A DNA stretch of 64,000 nucleotides from Chelydra serpentina (lineage: Eukaryota; Chordata; Testudines; Chelydridae). The notes beneath the pieces were generated by a model that made no database searches, had not been told where the DNA came from, and saw only the letters and a program-made list of their open reading frames with translations. Of this stretch, positions 23,265 to 34,042 are shown piece by piece. The stretch is taken from NCBI GenBank assembly GCA_037349315.1, contig JBAIAC010000054.1:1364001-1428000 (forward strand), read 5' to 3'. The position numbers were made by a program, and so were the translations under genes. Every line of letters starts with the position of its first letter. Positions within the stretch are counted from its first letter, which is position 1.

Positions 23265-25707
23265 AAGTCCTTCAAGCCGCGGACCAAAAAGGAGCGGGAC
23301 TTTCGTTTGAAGCAGCTCCTTTTAGAGGCGTCTCTTAGCCCGATGTCGGCGCCGCATCGTACCACGGCACCGGCCCCGGCGGCCTCAACGTCTGCGGCAC
23401 CGGAACGTCCAACCTCCGGTAAAGAACCCAGGCACCGTCCCTCTCTACCCGGGACTTCACAGAGCCGCTCTCTGTCCCCGAGAGCCAAGAAGTCGGGAGG
23501 ACCGACTAAGGCGCCGCTGCATGCGCAGCCAGCTCCAGACCAGCCTAGGTCTGTCGAGGCGCCCGCACCGCCAACTCCGGTACCGGAAGGACCGTTGAGT
23601 TCGGTGCCAGTGGTCTCCGTGCCACTTACTCCGGCCCTCCTTAGGCCGTTGAGTCCGGCGCCGCCGTCAACACCGGCGCCGGCCCTGCCAACTCCGGCAC
23701 CCGAGAGGCCGTTGAGTGCAGGTCAGCCTCTGCAGGCTCCGGTACCGACGACTCCGGTCCCGCGAGGGCCGTTGAGCTCGGTAATCGCCAGCTCCCCGGC
23801 ACGCTCCGTGGTCGAGCTTCCGCTGCCGTCCACGCCGGACACCTTCAAAGCGGCACGGGACCTGATCCAGATGACCGCTCCGGTACCGACCCCGCCTACG
23901 GTACCGCCGGTGCGGATCATCACATCACGCGGCAAACCGGCCATCTTCCACCCGGTGCCGCACGCGGAGACCAGCCAGCAGCAGCCACGTGCGTCTCCAA
24001 GGTACCGCTCGCAGTCCCGGCACCGATCTCGATCCCGGCGCCGTTCCTACTCGCGGTACCGCTCCAGGTCTCCATCCGCACGGAGGTATCCTGACTCTCG
24101 ACGCCGCTCCCGGTCCCGCGGCCGGTCGACGCGCAGATCGCCGAGACGTTCCAGGTCCCAATCCGTGTCACGGTACCGAGATCATCGCAGGTACCGATCC
24201 AGGTCCCGCCCTCGATCCGGCTCTCGACGCCGCTCACCATCCCGGCGCCGATCCGACTCTCGACGCCGATCCGGCTCCCGGCACCGGACACCATCCCGGC
24301 GCCGATCCGGCTCACGGCACCGGACGCCATCCCGGCACCGATCAGGCTCCCGGTACCGGATACCATCCCGGCACCGGACCCCACCAAGGAGGCAGACCCT
24401 GGCCACGCAGACGTCACTGCATGGCTACTCTGCCCCACCCTGGCCTTCGCGCTCTGGATCCCGCTCTTCCAGAGCTGGCAGCGACCTCTATGCGGAGGAC
24501 CGCACCATCAGCGACCAGGGTTACCTGCCAGAGACCGGGCAGGTTCAGGAGCGGTGGCCATTTTGGACCCCCATGGCATACTATGAAGCCCAGAGGGTAC
24601 CAACAAGAGCTCCTACCTCAACCACGTTGGAGCGTCGAGCGCCAGAGGCTACAGTCTCCCGACCTCCAGAGGCTACAGTCTCCAGGCCTCCGCCAGAGGT
24701 AGAGCAGCCTGAATCGGAGCCCCCACCCCTGGGCCCCGACGAAGTACCCGTCGAGGACCCGCTCGCCCAAGGCCTGTCCTCCTCCTCCTCCCCTGATGAG
24801 GCAGTGGCTGGAGCATCATCATCCGGTCCACCTCCCATCGATCTCAGGGACCACCAAGCCCTGCTCCGCAGGTTGGCCCTGAATATGGACCTCCAAATAG
24901 AAGAGGTCCCTGAACTGGAGGACCCCGTGGTGGACATCCTGACGACCGATGCCCCCACTAGGGTTGCCTTACCTTTTGTGCGGACCATCCTTGCCAACGC
25001 CACATCCATCTGGCAGACACCAGCATCGATACCCCCCACTGCCAGGGGGGTAGAGAGAAAGTACATGGCCCCCCCGAGGGATTTTCAATACCTGTATACG
25101 CACCCCCCTCCGTGTTTGTTGGTGGTCCAATCCGTCAACGAGAGGGAGAGGAACGGCCAACAGGCCCCGGCCCCGAAGTCAAAGGACGCCAAGCGCCTAG
25201 ACTTGTTTGGCAGGAAGATCTACTCAGGAGGGGGCCTACAGCTTCGTGCGGCGAACCAACAGGCACTCCTGAGCCGCTATGCTTACAACACCTGTGTCTC
25301 GATGGACAAATTTAAAGAGCTTATACCTCCAGAGTCCAGACAGGAGTATAAAGCCTTCGTGGAGGAGGGCAAAAAGCTGGCCAGGACGTCGCTGTGGGCC
25401 TCCTTGGACATCGCCGACTCCGCTGCCAGAACCATCGCCTCCGGAGTCGCCATGCGGCGCATCTCCTGGCTGCAATCCTCCACCCTCCCAGCAGAGGTCC
25501 AGCACACTATCCAGGACCTACCCTTTGACGGGCAGGGCCTGTTTTCGGAGAAGACAGACCCTAAGCTGCAGACCTTAAAAGACGGTCGTACCATCATCCG
25601 CACGCTGGGGATGCATACCCCCGCGACGCAGCGCAGGCCCTTCAGGCCGTTCGTGCGACGCACCTACTTCCCTCCCCCACCACGTCAAGACTTTTACAGA
25701 AGGCCGC

Positions 25708-26800
25708 GTGGTCGAGGGGGTAGGAGACAGCAACCTGGCCGGCAGACCGGCCAGAGGCAGGGCCCCCACAAGCCATCGTCGGGGCCCAAACAAAAATTTT
25801 GAAGGGGCGCTCGAGGCCGGAGTACCAGTCCATACCGATCCCACACTCCTGTTTCTGAACCGCCTCTCCCCCTTCTCCCCGGCGTGGTCGAATATCACCA
25901 CAGACCGCTGGGTTTTACATACCGTCCAGGGGGGATACCGATTGCAATTCGTCTCCCCGCCCTCCTCCCACCCTCCCACCCCGTCCCTCTTCAGGGACCC
26001 TTCTCACGAGCAACTCCTTATCCAGGAGGTGCACGAACTCTTTACTGTGGGAGCGGTGGAGGAGGTCCCAAGGGATCTCAGAGGCAAGGGATTCTACTCC
26101 CGCTATTTCCTAATCCCAAAGCCAAAGGGGGGGCTACGTCCTATCCTGGACTTACGGGGTCTCAACAAGTTTATGGTAAAGTTGAAATTCCGTATGCTCT
26201 CCCTGGGCACTCTTATCCCCTCTATGGATCAGGGAGACTGGTACGCCGCCCTCGACATGAAGGACGCGTATTTCCACATTGCCATCTACCCACCTCACAG
26301 ACGCTTCCTGCGCTTCGTAGTGGGCCAGAGACACTTCCAGTTCGCGGTCCTGCCATTCGGCCTCTCAACAGCACCGAGAGTCTTCACAAAGTGCATGGCA
26401 GTGGTAGCAGCCGCCCTTCGGCGTCAAGGAGTTCAGGTATTCCCCTACCTCGACGACTGGCTCCTCCGTGGCAACTCCGCCAACCAGGTCCAGTCCCACA
26501 TTCACAAGGCCATGGACATGTTCAACCGTCTCGGCCTCCTACTAAACGTTGAAAAGTCCACTTTGGTCCCAACACAGAGAATAGACTTCATAGGGGCTAT
26601 ACTGGACTCTACCCTCGCCAGGGCATTCCTCCCAGAGGCTCGCTTTCAAACGCTTGCAGCCGCCATACGCAGCCTCCAAGCTTTCCCAACTTCGACAGCC
26701 TGCTGCTGCCTCAGCCTCATGGGCCATATGGCATCATGCACCTTCGTGACAGCTCACGCCAGGTTACGCCTACGGCCCCTCCAAGCATGGCTGGCCTCCG
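25708..26800 (+). pseudogene. pol: DIRS reverse transcriptase (pol, 3'-truncated)
   Basis: The frame overlaps the end of gag in another register, as usual for DIRS. RT motifs appear in order: KPKGGLRPILDLRGLN (finger motif), LDMKDAYFHIAI (motif A, with the catalytic Asp), LPFGLSTAPRVFTKCM (motif B), FPYLDDWLL (motif C, the YLDD pair) and GLLLNVEKSTLVPTQRIDFI. These are the residues required for polymerisation, so the domain looks intact. The coding sequence breaks off at about 26800; the frame then reads on into the flanking repeat and stops at 26874. RNase H and the integration enzymes are missing, so the copy cannot move by itself. Confidence 0.9.
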
Positions 26801-27046
26801 CTCTGCTGCCCTCAGCCCCTTTGTGTTCTGGCCATGGAGAAATACCTCTGTCGTGGGGTATATCGGTCCTGTAGCACCTTGTGCTTAGGGAGGCATTGCA
26901 AATACTCCCTGCCTCTGTTTCCCTTCTCAGGAAGCCACTAACTTCAGCCACTCTTGCCTCAATAATATGAAGAGTGTTAGGGCCTGTTTGTCACACAGCC
27001 TCAGACAAAAGGGGCCATAACAATAAGTCCTAAATAAACAAAAGTT
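26801..27046 (+). repeat. 246-bp direct repeat, right copy
   Basis: It matches 21336-21581 at 245 of 246 positions and starts exactly where the DIRS RT sequence stops. To its right, the host repeat continues (GCTGCTGCTGCCCTCTAAGC). Confidence 0.95.
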
Positions 27047-27613
27047 GCTGCTGCTGCCCTCTAAGCATTGTTCCCAGTCCCTTCAGGGTTCTCTCTGTCT
27101 TAATGTCTCTCTTTAGGGTAGGAGGCCCCAGCTGCCCTCCTACAGCTGGGTAACTCAAGCAATTATTATCCCTCTTCTTACCAGGAGGCCCCAGAACACC
27201 TCCTTAAGCTGGGTTGCCATTTATCTCCCTCAGCTGGCTCCACCTGGCCCTCAGAGGGTTCCCTGGTGGCACCCTGCTAACTCCGGGCCCTGGAGGACCG
27301 CTTCTTACTCCTTTCATGCACGCAGGCATCTGTCCTGCTATGAAAAAAGGAGGTAGCATTTAAGCTGGCCCCTTCTCCCAGCTCATTCCTTATTGGCTGA
27401 GTGAAACGGGCGCCCGCCCCATCCTATCTGCAGGGCTCCAGGTCTTGGGCCCTTAAAGATACAGCGACTGCTTCCAGGGACCTCTTTCCTCTCTCCCCAT
27501 AGCTCCTCACACTTTGTGTCTCATCCCCCAAATGGGTAAAGGGCCATGCCACGTTCTGGGGAGGACTGACCAGTCGGCAGTACTGTCTGTAAGGGGCAAA
27601 CTGCTCTGTCACA

Positions 27614-29023
27614 ACCCCACTGTCACCCATCTAATAATGGGCCTGGGTGGAGCACTCTGCTGTGCTAGCTGGTCTCCGCTGCTGGAAAAGCCTCTGTGGG
27701 AGAATCAGCAACCGGCGGGCCAGCCCCAATAAAGAGAGTTGCATAGTTGACACACCTCTTTGTCTCTCCTCTTGGCTGAATCCATACCTGGGCCTTTGTC
27801 CTTCATCTCATGTCGAGGGGAAATCCACAGCCAGAGTGGTTTCTGTGCCCGCCGCAGGGCTAGACTCTAGTGTCCGGGCTGAAGGAGGTCGGGGAAGTCC
27901 CAGTACTGTTGATGCTGCCCCACCACAGCCTTCTCGACAGCCTTCCGCCAGAGTAGAGGGCCCCACACAGGGTGAGGAATGGAGACCTGCTCAGCAGCCA
28001 GGGATGAATCCTGGTACCAGGTCGTTGCAATGTCCTCATGCACCTTGGGGTGTGTCACAGCACCAGTCAGGCTCCCACTGCTGGTGGCTCCCCAGATTGC
28101 TGTGAGGAGACCCAGCTGCTGGCTCTGGGTGGTTTAACCTCCAGGGTCTGAACAGAGCCCAGGCGTGTGATGATTCTGGAAAGCTGTCGGTGCAACTTAC
28201 GAATTCTGGCTGAGCCGAGGAAGTTATTATGAAACTGCTGCATCATGCAAAGTCGCTGTGTTGTGTATCCATGCAGGGGTGGTTGTATTTGTATAGCTCT
28301 GTATATTTATTTTGGAATAATGTGTTAGGATTCTGTGCAGTGCCTGTGTGTTCTGTGCTACGCCCGCCACATGCCCCTTGACGCCGTAACTGAGCCGGCT
28401 CACACGCTTGGTGGAGTTCTGGGAGAGGGTGGGTTTCAGCTACGGGAGGGAGTCAGAGCAGTCAGCCCTGGTTCCAGAGATTGGGCAGGGCCGGGGTGGG
28501 TGCAGCTCTTAGGACATGATGGCATCTAGATCTGCACCCTGAGTGTGTGTCTAGGGACCCCAGGATGGGGGCAGAGCCTGGGCTTTGTTCAGACTATGGG
28601 ATCCAGTGGCTGGCTCTCCTCTCAGCAATGCGGTAGGCGGGAGCCCCACCAGATCTGGGACAGAGTGCTTAGGGGAAGGTGAACAGCAAGGACACTCTAT
28701 GACTGCGCAGGATTTTAGTCTGTGCGCTTACTCAGTGATTCTGCTCACAAGCTATTGGCAGGAATGGAGCTAGCAAGGATCTGGCTTGTGGACAAAGCCA
28801 ACAGTGGTAAGGTGAATGCAGCACTGACAGCTGCAAGGGAAGAGTCTCCTCACCACTGCACCTGGGCACCGTGCCTCATCCATGCACAGGAGGGGGCAGT
28901 GCTAGAACGGGTGTTCAGCCCTCTGCTCCTCTGTCCTCCTGGCCGGGACAGCTGAGCACAGAGCAGGCACCTGCATAGAGACGACCAGTTCATTTGCCAC
29001 AGGCCACTGAAGCCATCAGTTGC
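27614..29023. other. no gene recognised
   Basis: A possible polyA signal (CCAATAAAGAG) is at about 27725. The 152-codon ORF at 27647-28105 has no recognisable domain. The AT-rich part near 28240-28330 looks like a 3' UTR, but there is no supporting exon. Confidence 0.35.
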
Positions 29024-29034
29024 TCTTGATTTTT

Positions 29035-29244
29035 GTATCAGAGGGGGAGCCGTGTTAGTCTGGATCTGTAGAAGCGACAAAGGGTCCTGTGGCACTTTAT
29101 AGACTAACAGACGTATTGGAGCATAAGCTTTCGTGGGTGAATCCCCACTTCATCGGATGCAGCATCATGCATCCGAAGAAGTGGGTATTCACCCACGAAA
29201 GCTTATGCTCCAATACGTCTGTTAGTCTATAAGGTGCCACAGAA
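29035..29244. mobile_element. Penelope-like element, inverted dimer of 3' ends
   Basis: The left arm reads GTATCAGAGGGGGAGCCGTG through CAGACGTATTGGAGCATAAG to CTTCATCGGATGC. The right arm repeats this in inverse from GCATCCGAAGAAGTGGG to GTTAGTCTATAAGGTGCCAC. It is flanked by CTCTTGATTTT (11-12 bp) on both sides, so the whole foldback went in as one unit. Confidence 0.8.
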
Positions 29245-29270
29245 CTCTTGATTTTTTGGTCACTTCCAAC

Positions 29271-29916
29271 TAGGGTTGCCAACTTCATATTTGCACAAAA
29301 CCAAACACCCTTGCTCTGCCCTATCCCTCCTCCGAGGCCCTGCCCCTGCTCACTCAATTCCCTGACCCTCTGTCGCTCGCTCTCCCCACCCTCACTCACT
29401 CGCTCATTTTCACCGGGCTGGCTCAGGGGTTGGGGTGCAGGAGGGGGTGAGGGCTTTTGCTGGGGGTGCAGGCTCTGGGGAGGGTCAGGTGTCACCGGGC
29501 TGGCTCAAGGTAGGAGGGGGTGAGGGTTTTGGCTGAGAGTGCAAGCTCCGGGGAGGGTCAGGGGTGCAGGCTCCCGGAAGCAGCGACCTGTCCCCCCTCC
29601 AGCTCCTACACGTAGCTGTGACCAGGCAACTCTGCGCACTGCCCCATCTGCAGGTGTCAGCCCCGCAGAGCCCAGTGGTCGTGGTTCCCGGCCAAGGGGA
29701 GCTGTGGAGCTGGTGCTTGGGGCCGGGGCAGTGTGTGGAGCCCCCTGGCTGTCCCTACACCCTAGGAGCCGGAGTGGGGACATGCCGTTGCTTCCGGGAG
29801 CCGCACGGAGCCATGGCATGGAGCCTGCCTTAGCCCTGCTGCGCGGCCGACTGGAGCCGCCAGGGTCCCTTTTTGACCGGGCGTTCAGGTCGAAAACAGG
29901 ACAGCTGGCAACCCTA
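29271..29916. mobile_element. hAT-type MITE with TAGGGTTGCC termini
   Basis: The left end TAGGGTTGCCAACTT and the right end GCTGGCAACCCTA are inverted repeats. A perfect 8-bp duplication, CTTCCAAC, lies at 29263-29270 and 29917-29924. An 8-bp duplication is typical of hAT elements. The interior is GC-rich and non-coding. A second copy is at 52328-53112. Confidence 0.85.
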
Positions 29917-29969
29917 CTTCCAACCCACTTCGAAGCATAGAGCTTTGCTAGCTAGGTGCGCCCAGCCCC

Positions 29970-30728
29970 CAGGGGTGAGCTGGGAAATGGTTGGTAAATT
30001 TAGAAGCCCTTTTAGAACCGGTTGTTCCATATGGGACAACCGGTTCTAAAAGGGCTTCTAAATTTAACAACCAGCCCCAGCTGTCCGGTGCACGGCAAGC
30101 CTGGGTGGGAGGGGGGGAAAGCGGAGCAGCGACCTCTCGGGAGGCGGAGCGGAGGTGAGCTGGGGGGGGGGGGGGGCTGGCGGGGAGCTGCCGGTGGGAG
30201 CTTTGCTTCTCCCCACTCCCTCCCAGGCTTGCAAATCTGGGGGTGGGGGGTGGAGGGGAAATGCAGAGCGCCCGGGGGGAGGGGGCGGGGATTTGGGGAA
30301 GGGGTGGAATGGGGGCGGGGGCGGAGTTGGGGCGGGGCCGGGGGCATGAGCACCCACTGGCGCCGACTAAAGTTGGTGCCTATGAGCTGGGGCCAGAAGC
30401 GGTTCCTCTGCACACCGCCTCCCCCCCACCAGCTCACCTCCTCCCCCGAGGCACCGCTGCTCCGCTTTTCCCCACTCCCTCCAGGCTTGCCGGAATCAGC
30501 TGTTTGGTGCGCGGCAAGCCAGGGAGGGAGTGGGGGAGAAGCGGAGCAGTGGTGCCTCGGGGGAGGAGGCGGAGGTGAGCTGGGCGGGGGCGGGGGAGGC
30601 CGGAGGGGAGCTGCCGGTGCGTGCTCTGCTTCTCCCCCCTCCCTCCCAGGCGGGGGGGCACGACCCCCTCATGGGGTGAGGAGGGAACCAGTTGTTAAAA
30701 TTTTGGCAGCTCATCACTGCCGGCCCCT
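29970..30728. repeat. GC-rich foldback repeat with large palindrome
   Basis: The outer ends CAGGGGTGAGCTG and CAGCTCATCACTGCCGGCCC are imperfect inverted repeats (right end near CCCCTG at 30728). Inside are a 72-bp palindrome (29995-30066), a run of 15 G at 30162-30176 and three partly inverted copies of a GC-rich unit (GGAGGCGGAGGTGAGCTGGG and its complement) at about 30120, 30430 and 30545. I found no clear target duplication. It is non-coding; the ORFs here follow from base composition. Confidence 0.6.
29995..30066. repeat. 72-bp near-perfect palindrome
   Basis: The arms are 36 nt, from TAAATTTAGAAGCCC to TTCCATA and its complement, centred between 30030 and 30031 with no loop. 35 of 36 positions pair. 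Confidence 0.95.
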
Positions 30729-30804
30729 GTATAAATGCATGCCTCACAAGCGGGTTTAGTTCTGCTGCTCAGCCTTTGCATACTGCTCTACACACCAAAT
30801 GGTA

Positions 30805-31074
30805 CCAGCTTTTTTGCCGCCCTAGGTGGCGGCGGGAGAGGCTGCCGCCAAAGTGCCGCTGAGAACCCCGGTGGCCGAAGAAGCAGCCGCGAGGACTCCG
30901 GTGGCATTTTGGCAGCAGCTTCTTCGGCTGCCGGTGAGGTCGGCGGCATTTCGGCGGCAGCGTCTCCCACTGCCACCTAGGGTGGCAAAAAAGCTGGAAC
31001 CTGAGGAGCCACCCCCCCAAATCCTGGCGCCCTAGGCAACCGCCTAGGGGCGCCTCATGGTAGCGCCAGCCCTG
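30805..31074 (+). mobile_element. partial hAT-type MITE with internal foldback
   Basis: An inner inverted pair CCAGCTTTTTTGCCGCCCTA / CACCTAGGGTGGCAAAAAAG (30805-30997) is followed by AAATCCTGGCGCCCTAGGCA and a right end GTAGCGCCAGCCCTG. That right end matches the MITE at 34043-34784. A second copy, inverted, is at 48180-48403. The left terminus was not found. Confidence 0.6.
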
Positions 31075-31535
31075 ACCCCCAGTGGGCTCCTGACTCCCTC
31101 GTTGGCCCCTGCTGGGGGTCCTGCTCTCCGGGTGAGCTGGGTGAGACAGAGTGGGGCGGAGCTAAGGGGAGAGCAGGGGCCCGAGCTGAACTGGGGGGCA
31201 GCAGAGCCATGTCAGCCGGAGAGAACCAGAGAAGCAGCCCGGGGAGCAGGTCACAGCAACTGGGGCCAGAGGAGCAGCCCGGGGAGCTGTGCTGGAGGCA
31301 GAGCAGCAGCCGTGCTGTGGCACAGTGGGGCTGGGGCTGGGGCTGGAGCTGGTTGCTGTTTAATACAGTGTATTTGCTTTGAACTGAATGGAATGATCCG
31401 TGGGTCAGGGTGCAGTGAGAGCATCCAGTGCAGAGAGAGCACCCCAGAGGGGGGACACCCTAGCCCCTGTCCTGAGTGAGCATGACATGTTGGGGGGGTT
31501 GAGCACCCCCCAGGAATCCTGGGCCCAGCCTTGTT
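31075..31535. other. GC-rich, no gene seen
   Basis: A Gly/Arg-type composition ORF (31057-31479) with short GGGGCT repeats at about 31328-31350. I see no conserved domain. Confidence 0.35.
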
Positions 31536-31720
31536 GGGGGGAGGGATAGCTCAGTGGTTTGAGCACTGGCCTGCTAAACCCAGGGTTGTGAGTTCAATCC
31601 TTGAGGGGGCCATTTAGGGATCTGGGGCAAAAATTGGGGATTGGTCCTGCTTTGAGCAGGGGGTTGGACTAGATGACCTCCTAAGGTCCCTTCCAACCCT
31701 GATAGTCTATGATTCTATGA
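31536..31720 (+). mobile_element. tRNA-derived SINE, CR1-tailed
   Basis: Full-length copy with intact A and B boxes, body, CR1 tail and a terminal ATGATTCTATGA repeat. Confidence 0.9.
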
Positions 31721-31941
31721 CTCTGCCACACAGGAGAGTGGAAGGGGAGTTCTCGAGTCAGGCAGCCCTCGGGGTAAAAGGGAGTGGGAGCAAGGACTCA
31801 CATCCCCACCGGGGTCGTATATAAGCCAGGAAAGTTCCCCACAACAGCGGGGCCATTCTCCTGCTTACACACAGGAAGGACCAATATACTTTGAATGGAG
31901 ACGCGCACAGCAATGAAAAGGCCCATTGTGGTTTTCCCTAT

Positions 31942-32022
31942 GTAAGCAGATGTCAGGGTAGAGCTCATCCTGACTCTGCTTACATCAGAGTCAGGATGAG
32001 CTCTACCCTGACATCTGCTTAC
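31942..32022. repeat. perfect hairpin, 37-bp arms and 7-nt loop
   Basis: The left arm 31942-31978 (GTAAGCAGATGTCAGGGTAG to ATCCTGACTCTG) and the right arm 31986-32022 are exact complements. The loop is CTTACAT. Flanking sequence on both sides is unclassified. Confidence 0.95.
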
Positions 32023-32471
32023 ACCTATTTCGGATCGTCCTACCACTGCCTGCAGTGTCTCCAGGCAGCACGTTGCGCCGTGAGGATGGGGGGAGGATTG
32101 GAGTCCCTTAGGAACAAAATGTACAGCCACCTGCTGGGCCTTTTCAGAGCCAGCCATCCTGTCACTAGAAAACCCACAATCCTACCCCGCTCATTAGACA
32201 CTGGCCAGAGAAGCTGTTTCCAAAGCCAATGTGTGTCTGTCCCCCGGGTACATGGGCAGCACTTTGCTCCTCTCGTGAATTCTCCACACGCACACAAGGC
32301 GCACAGCTCCCGCCTTGCCCAGGAGAGAAGAGAGTGTCTCGGGAAGGGTGGCCTCCTTACGCAGGCAGCAAAGCCTTGTTTACAGGCAGCTTACTCTGGA
32401 TTTCCCAAATGCCCAGGTTTCTCTCTATGCTTTTCTATATTAGTCAATGCTGCCCCTGCTTGGCAGCAAGA
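32023..32471. other. no gene recognised
   Basis: The 194-codon + strand ORF at 31891-32475 runs across the hairpin, starting inside unclassified repeat sequence. It has no domain that I recognise, so I do not call it. Confidence 0.35.
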
Positions 32472-32545
32472 ATAGATGCATGATCTAGTTGGCATCGCAG
32501 AGAATTGGTGGGGTAATACAAATGACTGGAATACTAGATCAAATG

Positions 32546-33225
32546 GCACCCCAGGCAAGGAGTGTTGCTGGCACCCCTCCCCCCCCCATTTGTTAAACTT
32601 CTGAATACCATATTTTTTATTGCCTTTGTAGCCCATTTCACAACTTCGATGCACAATTTGCATGCATGATTTAGCCCTATCCTATAAGACAATATATTTT
32701 AATGCTAGGATCTATAAATCTCTATTTATTCATGCCAAGAAGTAACAGCATTTCTTTTATAGTGTTGTGTAAATAGGGCTTCGATAGATATCTCTGGTGT
32801 CTCATTAAATATGTACTTTATTTGTCTCTACTTACACTCTTCAAGTCTTAAAACACATGTACAATTACACAATAAAACAAGGTTCACAATATTGCAGCTG
32901 GGCTCGCACATCACTTCATTCTTATATCGCACTGGCTGACTGGCAACACCCCGCCCGCTACAGGGCATGACTGACAACATTCTAGGAGGTTGAAGGAAAG
33001 TGTAGTTCACAAAGTCTGGAAGGTTCCACAAGATTCTACAAAGGTCCAGAACATTCGAAGTTAGTAAAAAATAAATCCACAGATGGAATACCTGAAACAT
33101 GTTACTTCACACATTCTATTTCCCCTTTCGTCGCTAACAACAAACCAGCACCCTGAGCGCAGCGTGCCCATAGCCTGGCATGTCAGTCGGTTGCCTGTGT
33201 CACTTTCCCCTAAATCTGGCCCAGA
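32546..33225. other. unclassified AT-rich insert in the CR1
   Basis: A 680-bp AT-rich block separates two pieces of the CR1 endonuclease region. It has several AATAAA-like words on both strands, but I could not define its termini or duplication. It is probably a non-autonomous element. Confidence 0.4.
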
Positions 33226-33343
33226 ATATTGGTATAGAGGACAGCTTGCTCAGAAAGGAGAGGCAGGGCAAAAAGGGAGGAAGTGTTGCTTTGTATATCA
33301 AGGATGTACACTTGCACTGAGGTCAAGATAGAAAGTGGGAAGC

Positions 33344-33940
33344 CAGAGCTGTAACCAGGAATTTCTGTGCCTAAGGCAGGGGCACATAAATTCCTAGGGG
33401 CTTACCTGCGGGAGGTCCTCCCCTCCACTGAATTGCCGCCGAAGCTGCGGGACCGGCGGACCTCCCGCAGGCAAGCGAAAGCGGCTTCGGCGGCAATTCG
33501 GTGGAGGGTACGTTCTTTCCTGCCGCTGAAGCCACTTTCGCTTGCCTGCGGGAGGTCCGCCGGTCTCGTTGCAGAAAGTACCCTTCGCTAAATTGCCGCC
33601 GAAGCCGCGGGACCGGCGGACCTCCCGCAGGCAAGCGGAAGCAGCTTCGGCGGCAGGGCGGAAGTGGCTTCAGTGGCTGGGAAGAACGTACCCTCCGCCG
33701 AACTGCCGCCAAAGCTGCTGCCGCTTGCCTGCGGGAGGTCCGCTGGTCCCGCGGCTTCGGCGGCAATTCGGCAGAGGGTACCTTCTCCAATGAGACCGGC
33801 GGACTTCCCGCAGGTAAGCCGGGGCGGCTTCGGCAGTGGGAGAGGAGGGGGGGCACCCCTGGCTTCATGCTTTTGCACCCATGCCAGTCATGCGCCACGA
33901 GGCGGGTGCCCTCACTGGCCTCGCCCTAGTTACGGCTCTG
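33344..33940. mobile_element. hAT-type MITE with GC-rich internal inverted repeats
   Basis: The left end CAGAGCTGTAACCAGG and the right end CCTAGTTACGGCTCTG are inverted repeats. A perfect 8-bp duplication, TGGGAAGC, lies at 33336-33343 and 33941-33948. The interior alternates, in both orientations, a unit around CCTGCGGGAGGTCCGCCGGT and GGCTTCGGCGGCAATTCGG (at least five copies). It is non-coding. The 175-codon ORF on the minus strand is a by-product of the GC-rich repeats. Confidence 0.88.
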
Positions 33941-34042
33941 TGGGAAGCAGACCAGTTGAAATTCTCTGGGTAAAAAACCAAGGATAATGTCATGGTAGGT
34001 GTCTACTACAGACCATCTAACCAGGAAGAAGAGGTGGATGAA

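Larger units (their letters stand above)
21976..25802 (+). pseudogene. gag: DIRS gag, open but split by a CR1 insertion
   Basis: The likely start is the ATG at 21976. The first 43 codons, up to 22106, encode a Cys/His-rich segment (PCSACQKP, HASCLKCLGESHLPDKCRIC), a zinc-binding region. The frame resumes at 23265 in the same register after the CR1 ([20 protein letters not shown]) and runs open to 25802. The middle is Pro-rich, followed at about 24000-24380 by an Arg/Ser-dipeptide domain with SRHRTPSRRRSGSRHR-like repeats, as in RNA-binding SR proteins. The C-terminal half (from about 24800) is helical and ends in a basic Arg/Gly/Gln tail. The role inferred from the family is the nucleocapsid-like structural protein. 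It is a pseudogene only because of the insertion. Confidence 0.85.
21582..26800 (+). mobile_element. DIRS-type tyrosine-recombinase retrotransposon, 3'-truncated
   Basis: It begins with the non-coding DIRS leader (TTCTTCGAGTGCTTGCTCAT) directly after a GTT, followed by gag and an overlapping pol frame with a DIRS-type reverse transcriptase. It stops abruptly after the RT at about 26800: RNase H, the methyltransferase-like domain, the tyrosine recombinase and the 3' terminal repeats that DIRS elements normally carry are all absent. A CR1 at 22107-23264 is nested in gag. Apart from that insertion, gag and RT have no stops, which points to recent activity. Confidence 0.9.
21221..27613 (-). mobile_element. 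probable LTR-like repeat hosting the DIRS element
   Basis: Around the DIRS insertion, the flanks (about 21221-21581 and 26801-27613) read as one non-coding repeat. At its right end the minus strand begins TGTGACAGAGCAGTTTGCCC, the form of an LTR start. I could not locate the other terminus or any coding region, so the assignment to an LTR retrotransposon is tentative. Confidence 0.4.

Noticed and set aside
23265..23488. N-terminal extension of the CR1 RT frame on the minus strand
   Set aside because: Beyond 23264 the frame runs through antisense DIRS gag; the CR1 ends at the AAGTC repeat.
23920..24438. Long minus-strand ORFs (up to 172 codons) within the DIRS gag region
   Set aside because: They are antisense readings of the Arg/Ser-repeat part of gag; the Gly/Ala/Ser-only composition comes from the repeat.
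31891..32475. 194-codon + strand ORF
   Set aside because: It crosses the perfect hairpin and unclassified repeat DNA, and has no domain or splice support.
33371..33987. ORFs of up to 175 codons in the GC-rich foldback
   Set aside because: They occur in several frames on both strands and follow from the inverted GC-rich units of a MITE.
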